The position numbers and the translations under genes are program-made. From an uncultured Croceitalea sp. (GTDB lineage: Bacteria; Bacteroidota; Bacteroidia; Flavobacteriales; Flavobacteriaceae), in contig CANLWK010000006.1 of the NCBI GenBank assembly GCA_947494805.1, forward strand, positions 1 to 64,000: 64,000 nt of DNA, given 5' to 3'. Under the pieces are notes generated by a model. That model ran no database searches and was not told where the DNA came from. It saw only the letters and a list, made by a program, of their open reading frames with translations. This document shows, one piece after another, positions 25,550 through 33,129 of the stretch (position 1 is the stretch's first letter; each line of letters begins with the position of its first letter).

Positions 25550-26010
25550 TCCATTTTTTCAATTACCACCCCATCAGCTTCGAATCTAAGCGTCTTTTTT
25601 GGTTTGGTGATTTTTGCAATTTCATCTTTGGACACACCTTCGTCTTCGGCATAATGTCGTTGTTCATCAACGGACATTTGCTCTACGAAGGCCTTACCGT
25701 TCATTACTACCTTTTTCGATGCAGCATCTTTGGGCACAAAAAAACCATAATCCTTAAACTTTACGAAAACCCGCTCGCCATTGGCCAGATCAACTTTCAT
25801 CCAACAACCTTTGGCTTGGCAAACCTCAACAATTTTTCCAGACACCTGTGTCTGTATCGTATCGGTGGTGTTCAACGATTCAAAGACCTTCCAATTCTCA
25901 CCATTGTCCTCTACATTTTCAAACGAAGCGCCAAAAGAACTGCCTTGTGCACTGGCATTTAGGCAGAAAACTACTGAGAAAATGACAAGCAATTTGTTAA
26001 ATAATTTCAT
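25546..26010 (-). CDS. DUF4920 domain protein, secreted
   Basis: 154 residues with signal peptide (LLVIFSVVFCLNASA, cleavage near AQ22). The mature domain contains VSGKIVEVCQAKGCWMKVDLANGERVFVKFKDYGFFVP by pattern (shown here as VCQAKGCWM plus FKDYGFFVP), an OB-like fold with two conserved Cys; this is DUF4920, of unknown function. Co-transcribed with mnmD (4-bp overlap). Divergent from ilvE. Confidence 0.75.
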   Translation of the reverse strand: MKLFNKLLVIFSVVFCLNASAQGSSFGASFENVEDNGENWKVFESLNTTDTIQTQVSGKIVEVCQAKGCWMKVDLANGERVFVKFKDYGFFVPKDAASKKVVMNGKAFVEQMSVDEQRHYAEDEGVSKDEIAKITKPKKTLRFEADGVVIEKMD

Positions 26011-26071
26011 ATCGTTAAAAAATCAAATATCCGTTATACTTTAATTCGATTTAAAATTAAGAAAAGAAACA

Positions 26072-26101
26072 TTACTTGACAGAATTAGCTAATTTTAATC
26101 T
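26072..26101 (+). promoter_or_regulatory. Probable ilvE promoter
   Basis: TTGAC near 26073 is followed after about 18 bp by TAATCTTG (26094-26101), a near match to TAnnTTTG. If right, the transcript begins only a few bases before the ATG at 26116, giving an almost leaderless mRNA. Confidence 0.3.
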
Positions 26102-26115
26102 TGCAAATGATTATT

Positions 26116-27180
26116 ATGGAAGTACAAACAAATAAAATTAGCATCGAAAGGTCGAAAACGACCAAAATCAACGAAGTTGATTTTGACAATTTAAAGTTTG
26201 GTAGTGTTTATACGGACCATATGTTGGTCTGTGACTATAAAGATGGTGCTTGGCAAAATCCAAGTATTATTCCTTACCAGCCCATTAGTTTAGATCCAGC
26301 TGCCAAAATTTTCCATTACGGCCAATCCATTTTTGAAGGAATGAAAGCCTACAAAGATGCTGATGGCCAAACGTGGTTGTTTCGCCCTCTGGACAACCAC
26401 AAACGATTGAATATTTCAGCAGAGCGTTTGGCCATTCCAGAAATTCCGGAAGAGTTTTTTATCGAAGGATTGACCACCTTGTTGAATCTTGAAAAAGACT
26501 GGATTCCAACACAAGCGGGCAGTTCATTGTATATACGTCCATTTATGCTGGCCTCTGGAAAAGGCTTTCATGCCTCACCTGCCGATGAGTACAAATTTAT
26601 TATTTGCTGTGCTCCTTCCGGTTCGTATTTTTCTGGGAAGGTCAAAGTGCTTATTGAGGAAAAATACTCGCGCTCAGCGAATGGTGGCGTTGGTTATGCA
26701 AAGGCCGGCGGTAACTATGCAGGTCAGTTCTACCCTACACAATTGGCCATTAAAAAAGGATATAACCAGGTGATTTGGACCGACGATAACAACCATGAAT
26801 ATATCGAGGAAGCAGGCGCGATGAATATTTTCATTAGAATAAACGATACATTGATTACCGGACCAACCAGTGACCGTATTTTGGACGGAATAACCCGTAA
26901 GAGTATCCTTGACATTGCTGCAGACGAAGGTATTAAGACAGAAGTTCGAAAAATAACCGTGGCCGAAGTCGTTGAAGCTGCCAAATCAGGAGCCCTAAAA
27001 GAAATGTTTGGAGCAGGTACCGCAGCCGTGGTCTCGCCTATTTCGACCTTTGGGTATAGAGGGGTAGATTACGAACTACCTGAACTTGAAAATAGCTATG
27101 CTTCATTATTGAAAAAACGAATCACGGATATTCAATACAACAGGGCCGAAGATAATTTTGGCTGGCGTTATAAAGTTTGA
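26116..27180 (+). CDS. ilvE: Branched-chain amino acid aminotransferase
   Basis: 354 residues from the ATG at 26116 (ATG at 26107 and TTG at 26101 are also in frame). Fold-type IV PLP enzyme of the large (IlvE II) group: PLP lysine in AKAGGNY, EEAGAMNIF that positions the cofactor, and the phosphate-binding GAGTAAVVSPI near the C-terminus. Transfers amino groups between 2-oxoglutarate and valine, leucine or isoleucine. Single gene with its own terminator (27202-27228). Confidence 0.95.
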   Translation: MEVQTNKISIERSKTTKINEVDFDNLKFGSVYTDHMLVCDYKDGAWQNPSIIPYQPISLDPAAKIFHYGQSIFEGMKAYKDADGQTWLFRPLDNHKRLNISAERLAIPEIPEEFFIEGLTTLLNLEKDWIPTQAGSSLYIRPFMLASGKGFHASPADEYKFIICCAPSGSYFSGKVKVLIEEKYSRSANGGVGYAKAGGNYAGQFYPTQLAIKKGYNQVIWTDDNNHEYIEEAGAMNIFIRINDTLITGPTSDRILDGITRKSILDIAADEGIKTEVRKITVAEVVEAAKSGALKEMFGAGTAAVVSPISTFGYRGVDYELPELENSYASLLKKRITDIQYNRAEDNFGWRYKV

Positions 27181-27201
27181 CCGATCATAAATACAGTTTT
27201 T

Positions 27202-27228
27202 AAAGAGTGCCAAATGGCACTCTTTTTT
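27202..27228. terminator. Bidirectional terminator between ilvE and the MazG-like gene
   Basis: AAAGAGTGCC-AAAT-GGCACTCTTT with a T-run on the plus strand and an A-run before it; sits between two converging genes. Confidence 0.8.
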
Positions 27229-27613
27229 AGTTTTTCAGTATTCCTTCAATATCCGGTTTAAAATAATTAGGACCCTTGAGGACCTTTCCATCCTCACGAT
27301 AAATAGGTTTGCCATTCGCACCCAACTTGCTCATATTGCTGCGTTGAATTTCTTCAAAAACCTCTTCAATTTTATACTGCATGCCATGTTCTAAAATGGT
27401 ACCACAGAGAATATAGAGCATATCACCAAGAGCATCAGCGACCTCAACCAAGTCATCGTCCTCTGCGGCCTCTAGATATTCTTTGTTCTCTTCGTCCATC
27501 AAATTAAAGCGGAGCTTATTCTTTGCCTCACCTAAGTTGGCTTTTGGTTCATTCAAAACTCCCAATCCAAAAGATTTATGAAAAAGCTCAACGGCCTCTA
27601 TTTTACTTTTCAT
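27227..27613 (-). CDS. MazG-like nucleoside triphosphate pyrophosphohydrolase
   Basis: 128 residues, all-helical. Metal-binding EExxE...ExxD pattern: MDEENKEYLEAAE and DLVEVADALGDMLYI match the MazG/PRA-PH Mg-binding helices. The C-terminal tail (KLGANGKPIYREDGKVLKGPNYFKP, here abbreviated as PIYREDGKV) is typical of the flavobacterial subgroup. Expected to hydrolyse non-canonical or excess dNTPs to monophosphate and PPi; the substrate is not certain. Divergent from the small membrane protein at 27654. Confidence 0.75.
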   Translation of the reverse strand: MKSKIEAVELFHKSFGLGVLNEPKANLGEAKNKLRFNLMDEENKEYLEAAEDDDLVEVADALGDMLYILCGTILEHGMQYKIEEVFEEIQRSNMSKLGANGKPIYREDGKVLKGPNYFKPDIEGILKN

Positions 27614-27629
27614 TGATTTTCAATTACGT

Positions 27630-27637
27630 TAAATTTG
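27630..27637 (+). promoter_or_regulatory. Promoter -7 box before a 62-residue membrane protein
   Basis: TAAATTTG is an exact TAnnTTTG, 16 bp before the ATG at 27654. Confidence 0.5.
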
Positions 27638-27653
27638 CATAAAAATAGAAACT

Positions 27654-27842
27654 ATGTTCTCAACCGGACAACTTATTTTTGCCATACTTTTCATTATAGT
27701 GTTTGTCATCACTATGGTCTTGGTATATCGAAAAGATAAAAGTCTACACGCAAAAAATTACAAAGGAGTGCGGTGGGTGCTAGTTTCGTTTGTTATTTTC
27801 GTAGTTTTTCTGTTTTTAATTAAACACTTTCTCAAAAATTAA
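27654..27842 (+). CDS. Small two-helix membrane protein
   Basis: 62 residues: hydrophobic segment at about 7-25 (LIFAILFIIVFVITMVLVY), a short basic loop (RKDKSLHAKNYKG) and a second segment at about 40-58. The promoter box directly in front supports expression. No family name can be given with confidence. Confidence 0.6.
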   Translation: MFSTGQLIFAILFIIVFVITMVLVYRKDKSLHAKNYKGVRWVLVSFVIFVVFLFLIKHFLKN

Positions 27843-27922
27843 CATTTTATTTACTTACACCACAAAAATCATCTCTTTGACAACATTCTTTGTATTTACC
27901 TCGTAATATATAGGAAAAGACG

Positions 27923-27930
27923 TACTTTTG
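27923..27930 (+). promoter_or_regulatory. Promoter -7 box before a 59-residue protein
   Basis: TACTTTTG, exact TAnnTTTG, 23 bp before the ATG at 27954. Confidence 0.5.
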
Positions 27931-27953
27931 ATATCATAATTATTCATAGCAGA

Positions 27954-28133
27954 ATGTTTACTTTTTTTAGCATTTTATTGGTTCTCTTAGCAATTAACGG
28001 ACTGTTGTTAATCTTCAGCGTTAATGGAGCAATGGATAGGTTTAAAAAGCCTGTGCAAAAATTCAAAGAAACTCCTGTTGCCAAGCTACTTTCTAACGAG
28101 TATGCTGAAGCAGAATACAAGAAAGCTGTATAG
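27954..28133 (+). CDS. Small hypothetical protein with one membrane segment
   Basis: 59 residues: N-terminal transmembrane segment (MFTFFSILLVLLAINGLLL, residues 1-19) followed by a basic then acidic cytosolic tail ending in AEYKKAV. It has its own -7 box and is followed 16 bp later by crcB, with which it may be co-transcribed. Flavobacteria often carry small proteins of this shape; function unknown. Confidence 0.55.
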   Translation: MFTFFSILLVLLAINGLLLIFSVNGAMDRFKKPVQKFKETPVAKLLSNEYAEAEYKKAV

Positions 28134-28149
28134 TCATTACCTTTAGGGT

Positions 28150-28521
28150 ATGAAACAAGCTTTACTTGTGTTTATTGGTGGTGGCTTCGGTAGCGCACTA
28201 CGTTACTTTGTTTCAAAAAATTTAAATCCTTTTTCACAGCACTTTTACCTTGGCACCTTCGCTGTGAACATTATTGGTTGTTTATTAATAGGATTCTTGT
28301 TGGCCCTATCTGCAAAGGGTAAATTGTTAAATGAGAATCAATTGCTTTTATTGGCAACCGGTTTCTGTGGTGGGTTCACTACTTTTTCGACTTTCGCATT
28401 TGAAAAACACACCCTTCTAAAATCAGGATTTCTGCTCCACTTCTCCGTATACACCATTACCAGTGTTGTTGTGGGTATCATTGCAGTGGCATTGGGCATT
28501 TGGTTGGCCAAGTTGATTTAA
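28150..28521 (+). CDS. crcB: Fluoride ion channel CrcB/Fluc
   Basis: 123 residues, four transmembrane helices. Signature motifs GGGFGSALRYF, GTFAVNIIGC (pore Asn) and GFCGGFTTFSTF, the last containing the Phe and Thr/Ser track of Fluc channels. Exports fluoride as a dual-topology dimer. No fluoride riboswitch is apparent in the short upstream gap. Confidence 0.95.
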   Translation: MKQALLVFIGGGFGSALRYFVSKNLNPFSQHFYLGTFAVNIIGCLLIGFLLALSAKGKLLNENQLLLLATGFCGGFTTFSTFAFEKHTLLKSGFLLHFSVYTITSVVVGIIAVALGIWLAKLI

Positions 28522-28664
28522 CTGCCTTTTTACCATCGTTTTATCTAAAATGTTACGAATACTGCATTTAAACCATGTATTTGTTTCAATTATTCGTATT
28601 GCTATTTTCTTTCAGTGACATTCCAATCATGAATATTTCATTTTATCTAACAATTATTTAACAT

Positions 28665-28694
28665 ACCCCTAAAAAAATAGGGGTCTTTGTTTTT
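28665..28694 (+). terminator. Terminator after crcB
   Basis: ACCCCTA-AAAAAA-TAGGGGT hairpin (28665-28684) followed by a T-rich tail; separates crcB from glnK. Confidence 0.7.
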
Positions 28695-28753
28695 ATATGA
28701 TAAAAATCATGTTTTATACCCCATAAAATTAAATACTCCCGATTCATTTCATA

Positions 28754-28761
28754 TATATTTG
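28754..28761 (+). promoter_or_regulatory. Promoter -7 box of the glnK-amtB operon
   Basis: TATATTTG, exact TAnnTTTG, 24 bp upstream of the glnK ATG. No sigma-54 type GG/GC element was seen. Confidence 0.55.
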
Positions 28762-28785
28762 ACGAGTTAACTAACAAAATCAATT

Positions 28786-29124
28786 ATGAAAAAAATCGAA
28801 GCAATCATTCGAAAATCAAAATTTGATGAAGTCAAAAAAGCGCTTCATGAAATTGAGGTCAATTTTTTCAGTTACTGGGATGTAACTGGGGTTGGTAATG
28901 AAAAGCAAGGCCATGTCTATAGGGGTATTACCTACAGTACTACCGATATACAACGAAGGTATCTGGTCATTGTAGTATCTAATGAATTTTTAGAGAAAAC
29001 TGTTGACACACTTATTAAAACTGCCTCAACGGGCAATGTCGGCGATGGAAAAGTGTTCGTCTCAGAAGTTTCTGAGGCCTACAGAATACGAACAGGTGAA
29101 AGCGGTCATGCCGGTATCAACTAA
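28786..29124 (+). CDS. glnK: Nitrogen regulatory protein P-II
   Basis: 112 residues. P-II fold with N-terminal MKKIEAIIRKSKFDEVKKAL, a T-loop region GVGNEKQGHVYRGITY whose YRG places a Tyr close to the usual modified position, and the C-terminal GDGKVFVSEV nucleotide-binding segment. The T-loop differs from the proteobacterial form, as in other Bacteroidota. It senses ATP/ADP and 2-oxoglutarate and would gate the ammonium transporter encoded 30 bp downstream. Confidence 0.95.
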   Translation: MKKIEAIIRKSKFDEVKKALHEIEVNFFSYWDVTGVGNEKQGHVYRGITYSTTDIQRRYLVIVVSNEFLEKTVDTLIKTASTGNVGDGKVFVSEVSEAYRIRTGESGHAGIN

Positions 29125-29154
29125 TTAAACCAACCAACTATTATTATAATTATT

Positions 29155-30393
29155 ATGGAAGCAGGATTATTTACAGCAAATAACGTTTGGATGATGGTTT
29201 GTACCGCTTTGGTATTCTTCATGCATTTAGGGTTCTCTTTTTTAGAAATTGGATTGACAAGACAAAAAAACACGGTCAATATTTTGTTTAAAAATGTCTT
29301 TATTATATGTGTAGGACTTCTATTGTACTACATAGGTGGCTTTAACTTAATGTACCCAGGTTTTGAAGATGGCGATATGGGTATTTTCAAATTTGCAGGG
29401 TTTGGTATTGCAGCTCCTGAAGGCGGTATGACACCAGAATATGCCGATGGTGGGTATACTTGGTGGACAGACTTTTTGTTTCAGGGAATGTTTGCCGCCA
29501 CGGCAGCTACCATTGTCTCTGGTGCCGTTGCTGAACGGGTCAAATTGGGTGGTTTTATGATCTTCACCATTATCTATGTCGGTTTGGTCTATCCAATCGT
29601 TGGTGCATGGAAATGGGGTGGCGGATGGTTAGATGGCCTAGGTTTCTACGATTTCGCAGGTTCAACATTGGTACACTCCGTTGGTGGATGGGCGGCCTTG
29701 ATTGCCATTTACCTTCTTGGGGCCAGAAAAGGAAAATTTGGTGAAGACGGAAAACCGAAAGCAATACCCGGTCACAATTTACCACTCGCTGCAGCTGGCG
29801 TATTGATACTATGGTTGGGCTGGTTTGGTTTTAACGGTGGTTCGGTATTATCAGCAGACCCCGAGTTGACTTCATTAGTGCTGGTAACTACATGTTTGGC
29901 AGCAGCCTCTGGAGGGGTGGCCGCATTTGTAACCTCATTGATCAAATACAAAAATTATGATTTGACCATGTTTCTTAATGGTATTCTTGGCGGCCTTGTA
30001 GGTATTACTGCAGGAGCTGATCAGATGTCACCTGATGAAGCCGTTATCATTGGGCTGCTTGCTGGTATTATTGTGGTATTTGGTATCGCTCTAATCGATA
30101 AACTCAAGTTAGATGATCCCGTTGGTGCAGTTGCAGTACACTTGATCTGTGGAATCTGGGGAACTTTGGCCGTAGGTATTTTTGGACAATTGGCAGGTAT
30201 GGATCAATTCTTGGTGCAACTCGCAGGAGTTGGCGCGGCAGCAGCCTTCTGTTCACTGACAGCCTTTATCATTCTGTTTGCCGTTAAGAAAACTGTAGGA
30301 CTTAGAGTTTCTGAACAAGAAGAACTTGAAGGCCTCGATATTCACGAGCACGGAATGGATGCTTATGCCGATTTTAGAATGAATCAGCACTAA
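29155..30393 (+). CDS. amtB: Ammonium transporter Amt
   Basis: 412 residues with eleven predicted membrane helices. Substrate-pore twin histidines lie in STLVHSVGGW and VAVHLICGIW; the conserved Asp is in YDFAGSTLVH and the gate Phe pair region in FQGMFAATAA. Cytoplasmic C-terminal tail is the usual P-II docking region. Pairs with glnK directly upstream. Hairpin at 30401-30426 follows. Confidence 0.95.
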   Translation: MEAGLFTANNVWMMVCTALVFFMHLGFSFLEIGLTRQKNTVNILFKNVFIICVGLLLYYIGGFNLMYPGFEDGDMGIFKFAGFGIAAPEGGMTPEYADGGYTWWTDFLFQGMFAATAATIVSGAVAERVKLGGFMIFTIIYVGLVYPIVGAWKWGGGWLDGLGFYDFAGSTLVHSVGGWAALIAIYLLGARKGKFGEDGKPKAIPGHNLPLAAAGVLILWLGWFGFNGGSVLSADPELTSLVLVTTCLAAASGGVAAFVTSLIKYKNYDLTMFLNGILGGLVGITAGADQMSPDEAVIIGLLAGIIVVFGIALIDKLKLDDPVGAVAVHLICGIWGTLAVGIFGQLAGMDQFLVQLAGVGAAAAFCSLTAFIILFAVKKTVGLRVSEQEELEGLDIHEHGMDAYADFRMNQH

Positions 30394-30400
30394 TTAAAAA

Positions 30401-30426
30401 ACGGAGCGTTTGGCAGAACGCTCCGT
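30401..30426. repeat. Strong hairpin between amtB and the porin gene
   Basis: Perfect 10-bp arms ACGGAGCGTT and AACGCTCCGT around TGGCAG. No T-run follows on the plus strand, so it may reduce read-through or stabilise the glnK-amtB mRNA rather than end it fully. Confidence 0.65.
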
Positions 30427-30503
30427 AACATAACCTTTTCACTTTTTACACATTCAATTAATCAAAAACGACCCTTTTGACAGGGGCATTAATACTTGAA
30501 ATT

Positions 30504-31631
30504 ATGAAAACGATTATACAAACAAAGTTCGCAAAAAAATTAGTTTTAGCAGCGTTTAGCGTATTGGCATCTAATGCTTTTGCGCAAGAAGATGGTGAAG
30601 AAAAGAAGTTTTCTTTTAGCGGCACAGTGGACGCGTATTACCGAGCAAACCTTAACGGGCTGAACAAGGTCGTTCCACAAATTGAAAATGGCTTTGAAGT
30701 TGGGGCCATTGGACCAACGGCTCCGGGCACTTCATTTGCAAATCGCCCAGGTTTTGCGTTGGGTATGGTCAATCTGATTGCAGCGTACGAAGGTGAAAAA
30801 GTTGGTTTCGTAGCCGATTTGGTCTTTGGCCCAAGAGGTGAAGAAGCTGTATTTGGCTCACCATTTGGTTCTTCAAATATTGTAAACCAACTCTATGTAT
30901 ATTGGAATGTTAGTGAGAGTACTACTCTTACTTTTGGTAACTTCAATACTTTTTTGGGCTATGAAGTTATTTCACCAGCTGCCAATTTCAATTACAGTAC
31001 ATCTTACATGTTCTCTTATGGGCCTTTCTCGCACGCAGGATTAAAAGCCGACTTTGATTTAGGAAATGATTGGAGTGCCATGTTGGCTATTTTAAACCCA
31101 ACTGATTTTACCGATGTTAATCCGTTTGGAGAATTATCTTTTGGTGCACAATTGGGTTATTCTGGTCAATACCTGAATTTAATCTATGGCAAACAAGGCG
31201 CCAACGAACAATTAATAGATGGCGTTTTGACCGACACAGATGTAAAAGGATTGTTTCAAATTGATTTTACCGGCGGTTTTGATGTTACTGAAGACTTCTT
31301 TTTAGGAATTAATGCTACCTACCAAGATACTGATGATATAGGTTTTTATGGTGTAGCACTGTATCCACAACTTAATACTTCTGAAAATTTTGCCATCGGA
31401 CTAAGAGGTGAATATTTTGCCGAATCAGGAGATTTTGGCGCCATCGGAACTGGTGTTGAAGATTCAAGTGTTTTTGCAGTAACCTTAACGGGAAGTGCCA
31501 CGATCGGTGATTTGATCATCAAGCCGGAATTAAGACTTGACAGTGCTTCTGATGATGCCTTCATCGATGGCGATTTAGACCCAACAGATAGTTTAGCCTC
31601 ATTCTTGCTAGCTGCAGTTTATTCGTTCTAA
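30504..31631 (+). CDS. Outer-membrane porin (BBP2/OmpL-like beta-barrel)
   Basis: 375 residues from the ATG at 30504, with signal peptide (VLAAFSVLASNAFA, cleavage near AQ). The mature protein begins FSFSGTVDAYYRANLN, then repeated amphipathic strands (FNTFLGYEVISPAANFNYSTSY by pattern) and a terminal VYSF, fitting the putative beta-barrel porin-2 family (PF07642). Its position behind glnK-amtB suggests uptake of a nitrogen source across the outer membrane; that link is inferred. Confidence 0.75.
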   Translation: MKTIIQTKFAKKLVLAAFSVLASNAFAQEDGEEKKFSFSGTVDAYYRANLNGLNKVVPQIENGFEVGAIGPTAPGTSFANRPGFALGMVNLIAAYEGEKVGFVADLVFGPRGEEAVFGSPFGSSNIVNQLYVYWNVSESTTLTFGNFNTFLGYEVISPAANFNYSTSYMFSYGPFSHAGLKADFDLGNDWSAMLAILNPTDFTDVNPFGELSFGAQLGYSGQYLNLIYGKQGANEQLIDGVLTDTDVKGLFQIDFTGGFDVTEDFFLGINATYQDTDDIGFYGVALYPQLNTSENFAIGLRGEYFAESGDFGAIGTGVEDSSVFAVTLTGSATIGDLIIKPELRLDSASDDAFIDGDLDPTDSLASFLLAAVYSF

Positions 31632-31657
31632 TCAAAACTGAACAGGTTATTATAAGG

Positions 31658-31690
31658 TTCCTCAACTTCGGTTGGGGAATTTTATTTTTT
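31658..31690. terminator. Terminator with TTCG loop between the porin and DUF1684 genes
   Basis: TTCCTCAAC-TTCG-GTTGGGGAA: a nine-pair stem closed by a UUCG tetraloop followed by TTTTATTTTTT; serves the plus-strand porin gene and lies at the end of the converging DUF1684 gene. Confidence 0.75.
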
Positions 31691-32326
31691 AGCAAAGTCT
31701 TTAACACCCGCCATCACTTTTGTTTGCAGGTAATTCTGTCGCGGCACCAATGGACAGGAGTACTTTCTATTGTACACGCAATATGGATTGTAGGCTTTGT
31801 TGAAATCAATGACAATGGTCTCACCTTGGGGAATGGTCAAATCAATATAACGTCCACCGCCATAGGTTTCTTCCCCATTCGTATCGTCCAAAAAGGGCAG
31901 AAACAAGTAATTGCGGTATTTTTCTTGTTTGATAAGCTCTGGAGATTGGTAGATTTCCAATCTATGTTGTTTTCCGTTCAATTCAAAATGGGCGACCCCA
32001 TACACTACTTCGGTCGTCTTCTCACTAGTGGTCGTACTCATCAAAAATGGTACAGCATCAGGAGTTCTTTCAAATTTTGCCGTTATCCTATAATTGGTGT
32101 CAGGTGCAAAAAAATCAAGTCCATCAAAACTCTTTCGGTATCTATCGGGCAGTGGTGATGTTTCTGGGTTTTTGAATTCTTCATTTAGTTTTTCTCTATG
32201 CTGTATAATATCCACCACTGCTTCTGACAACATATTGTTCGCTTCAGCTTTGTCTTTATGGTATTTTTTCTTTTGTCCGCAGGACAACAAAACAACCAAA
32301 ATCAAAAAAAAATAAAATTGTTTCAT
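31682..32326 (-). CDS. DUF1684 family lipoprotein
   Basis: 214 residues with lipobox LVVLLSC16. The domain after residue 60 carries the DUF1684 signature: YGGGRYIDLTIP and the C-terminal FNKAYNPYCVYNRKYSCPLVP. Cys residues in the last motif are conserved in the family. Function unknown. Divergent from the PfpI-type gene at 32401. Confidence 0.8.
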   Translation of the reverse strand: MKQFYFFLILVVLLSCGQKKKYHKDKAEANNMLSEAVVDIIQHREKLNEEFKNPETSPLPDRYRKSFDGLDFFAPDTNYRITAKFERTPDAVPFLMSTTTSEKTTEVVYGVAHFELNGKQHRLEIYQSPELIKQEKYRNYLFLPFLDDTNGEETYGGGRYIDLTIPQGETIVIDFNKAYNPYCVYNRKYSCPLVPRQNYLQTKVMAGVKDFAKK

Positions 32327-32400
32327 GACTCCAAAAATACAACGATTGTGTTTTATCCTTAAAACTAGTAATTGTACTTTGCATCAGAAATCGGATCCCT

Positions 32401-33129
32401 ATGAAAAATTTGTTGCCCCTGGTTTTGTTGGCCATTATCTGCTCTTGCACCACACACAATAAAAAAGCAATTGAAAAGAATGAACGTGTGCTGCCGAACA
32501 TTGAGAAAAATCGTTACAATGTCGCTTTTTTGATTATGGACGGGGTCTACAACACCGAATTTACAGCACCTTATGACATTTTTCAACACACACAATTTCG
32601 CGAGGGCATCAAAGCAATGAATACATTTACGGTAGCCAATACGTTGGCACCCATCACTTCATTTGAGGGGGTTCGTATTCTACCCGATTTCGATTATACC
32701 AAAGATCCGCTGCCAAAAATCGATATTTTGGTGGTACCCAGTGCCGAGCACCACTTAGATACAGATCTAAAAGACACTACCATGATCAACTTTGTCAAAA
32801 TGGTCGATCGTGATGCCCTGTTCATGACTTCACATTGTGATGGTGCATTTGTATTGGCCAAAGCCGGGGTTTTGGACAGCGTAACATCCACTACTTTTCC
32901 ATCAGATATTGAGACCTACAAAAAACGATTTCCATATTTGGCAGTAAAGGATAGTGTTCTATTTGTACATGATGGTAAGTATATAACTTCGGCCGGAGGT
33001 GCCAAAAGCTTTGAAGCAGCCTTATACCTATGCGAATATTTATATGGTAAAGAAATTGCAAAATCGTTGGCCAAAGGTTTGGTCATTGACTGGAACCTAG
33101 ATGATGTTCCGCATCTTACTCTTCCTTAA
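32401..33129 (+). CDS. DJ-1/PfpI family lipoprotein
   Basis: 242 residues with lipobox (LLAIICSC16). DJ-1/PfpI glutamine amidotransferase-like fold: nucleophile elbow with Cys in MTSHCDGAFVLAKAG, preceded by DILVVPSAEH and followed by GKYITSAGGAKSF. Similar to the amidase-like domain of GlxA-type regulators but without an AraC domain and secreted, so an extracytoplasmic chaperone or hydrolase is more likely. It overlaps the converging esterase-like gene by 14 bp. Confidence 0.75.
   Translation: MKNLLPLVLLAIICSCTTHNKKAIEKNERVLPNIEKNRYNVAFLIMDGVYNTEFTAPYDIFQHTQFREGIKAMNTFTVANTLAPITSFEGVRILPDFDYTKDPLPKIDILVVPSAEHHLDTDLKDTTMINFVKMVDRDALFMTSHCDGAFVLAKAGVLDSVTSTTFPSDIETYKKRFPYLAVKDSVLFVHDGKYITSAGGAKSFEAALYLCEYLYGKEIAKSLAKGLVIDWNLDDVPHLTLP

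Noticed and set aside
30401-30426. Intrinsic terminator of amtB
   Set aside because: Stem is strong but no T-run follows on the plus strand; kept as a hairpin only.
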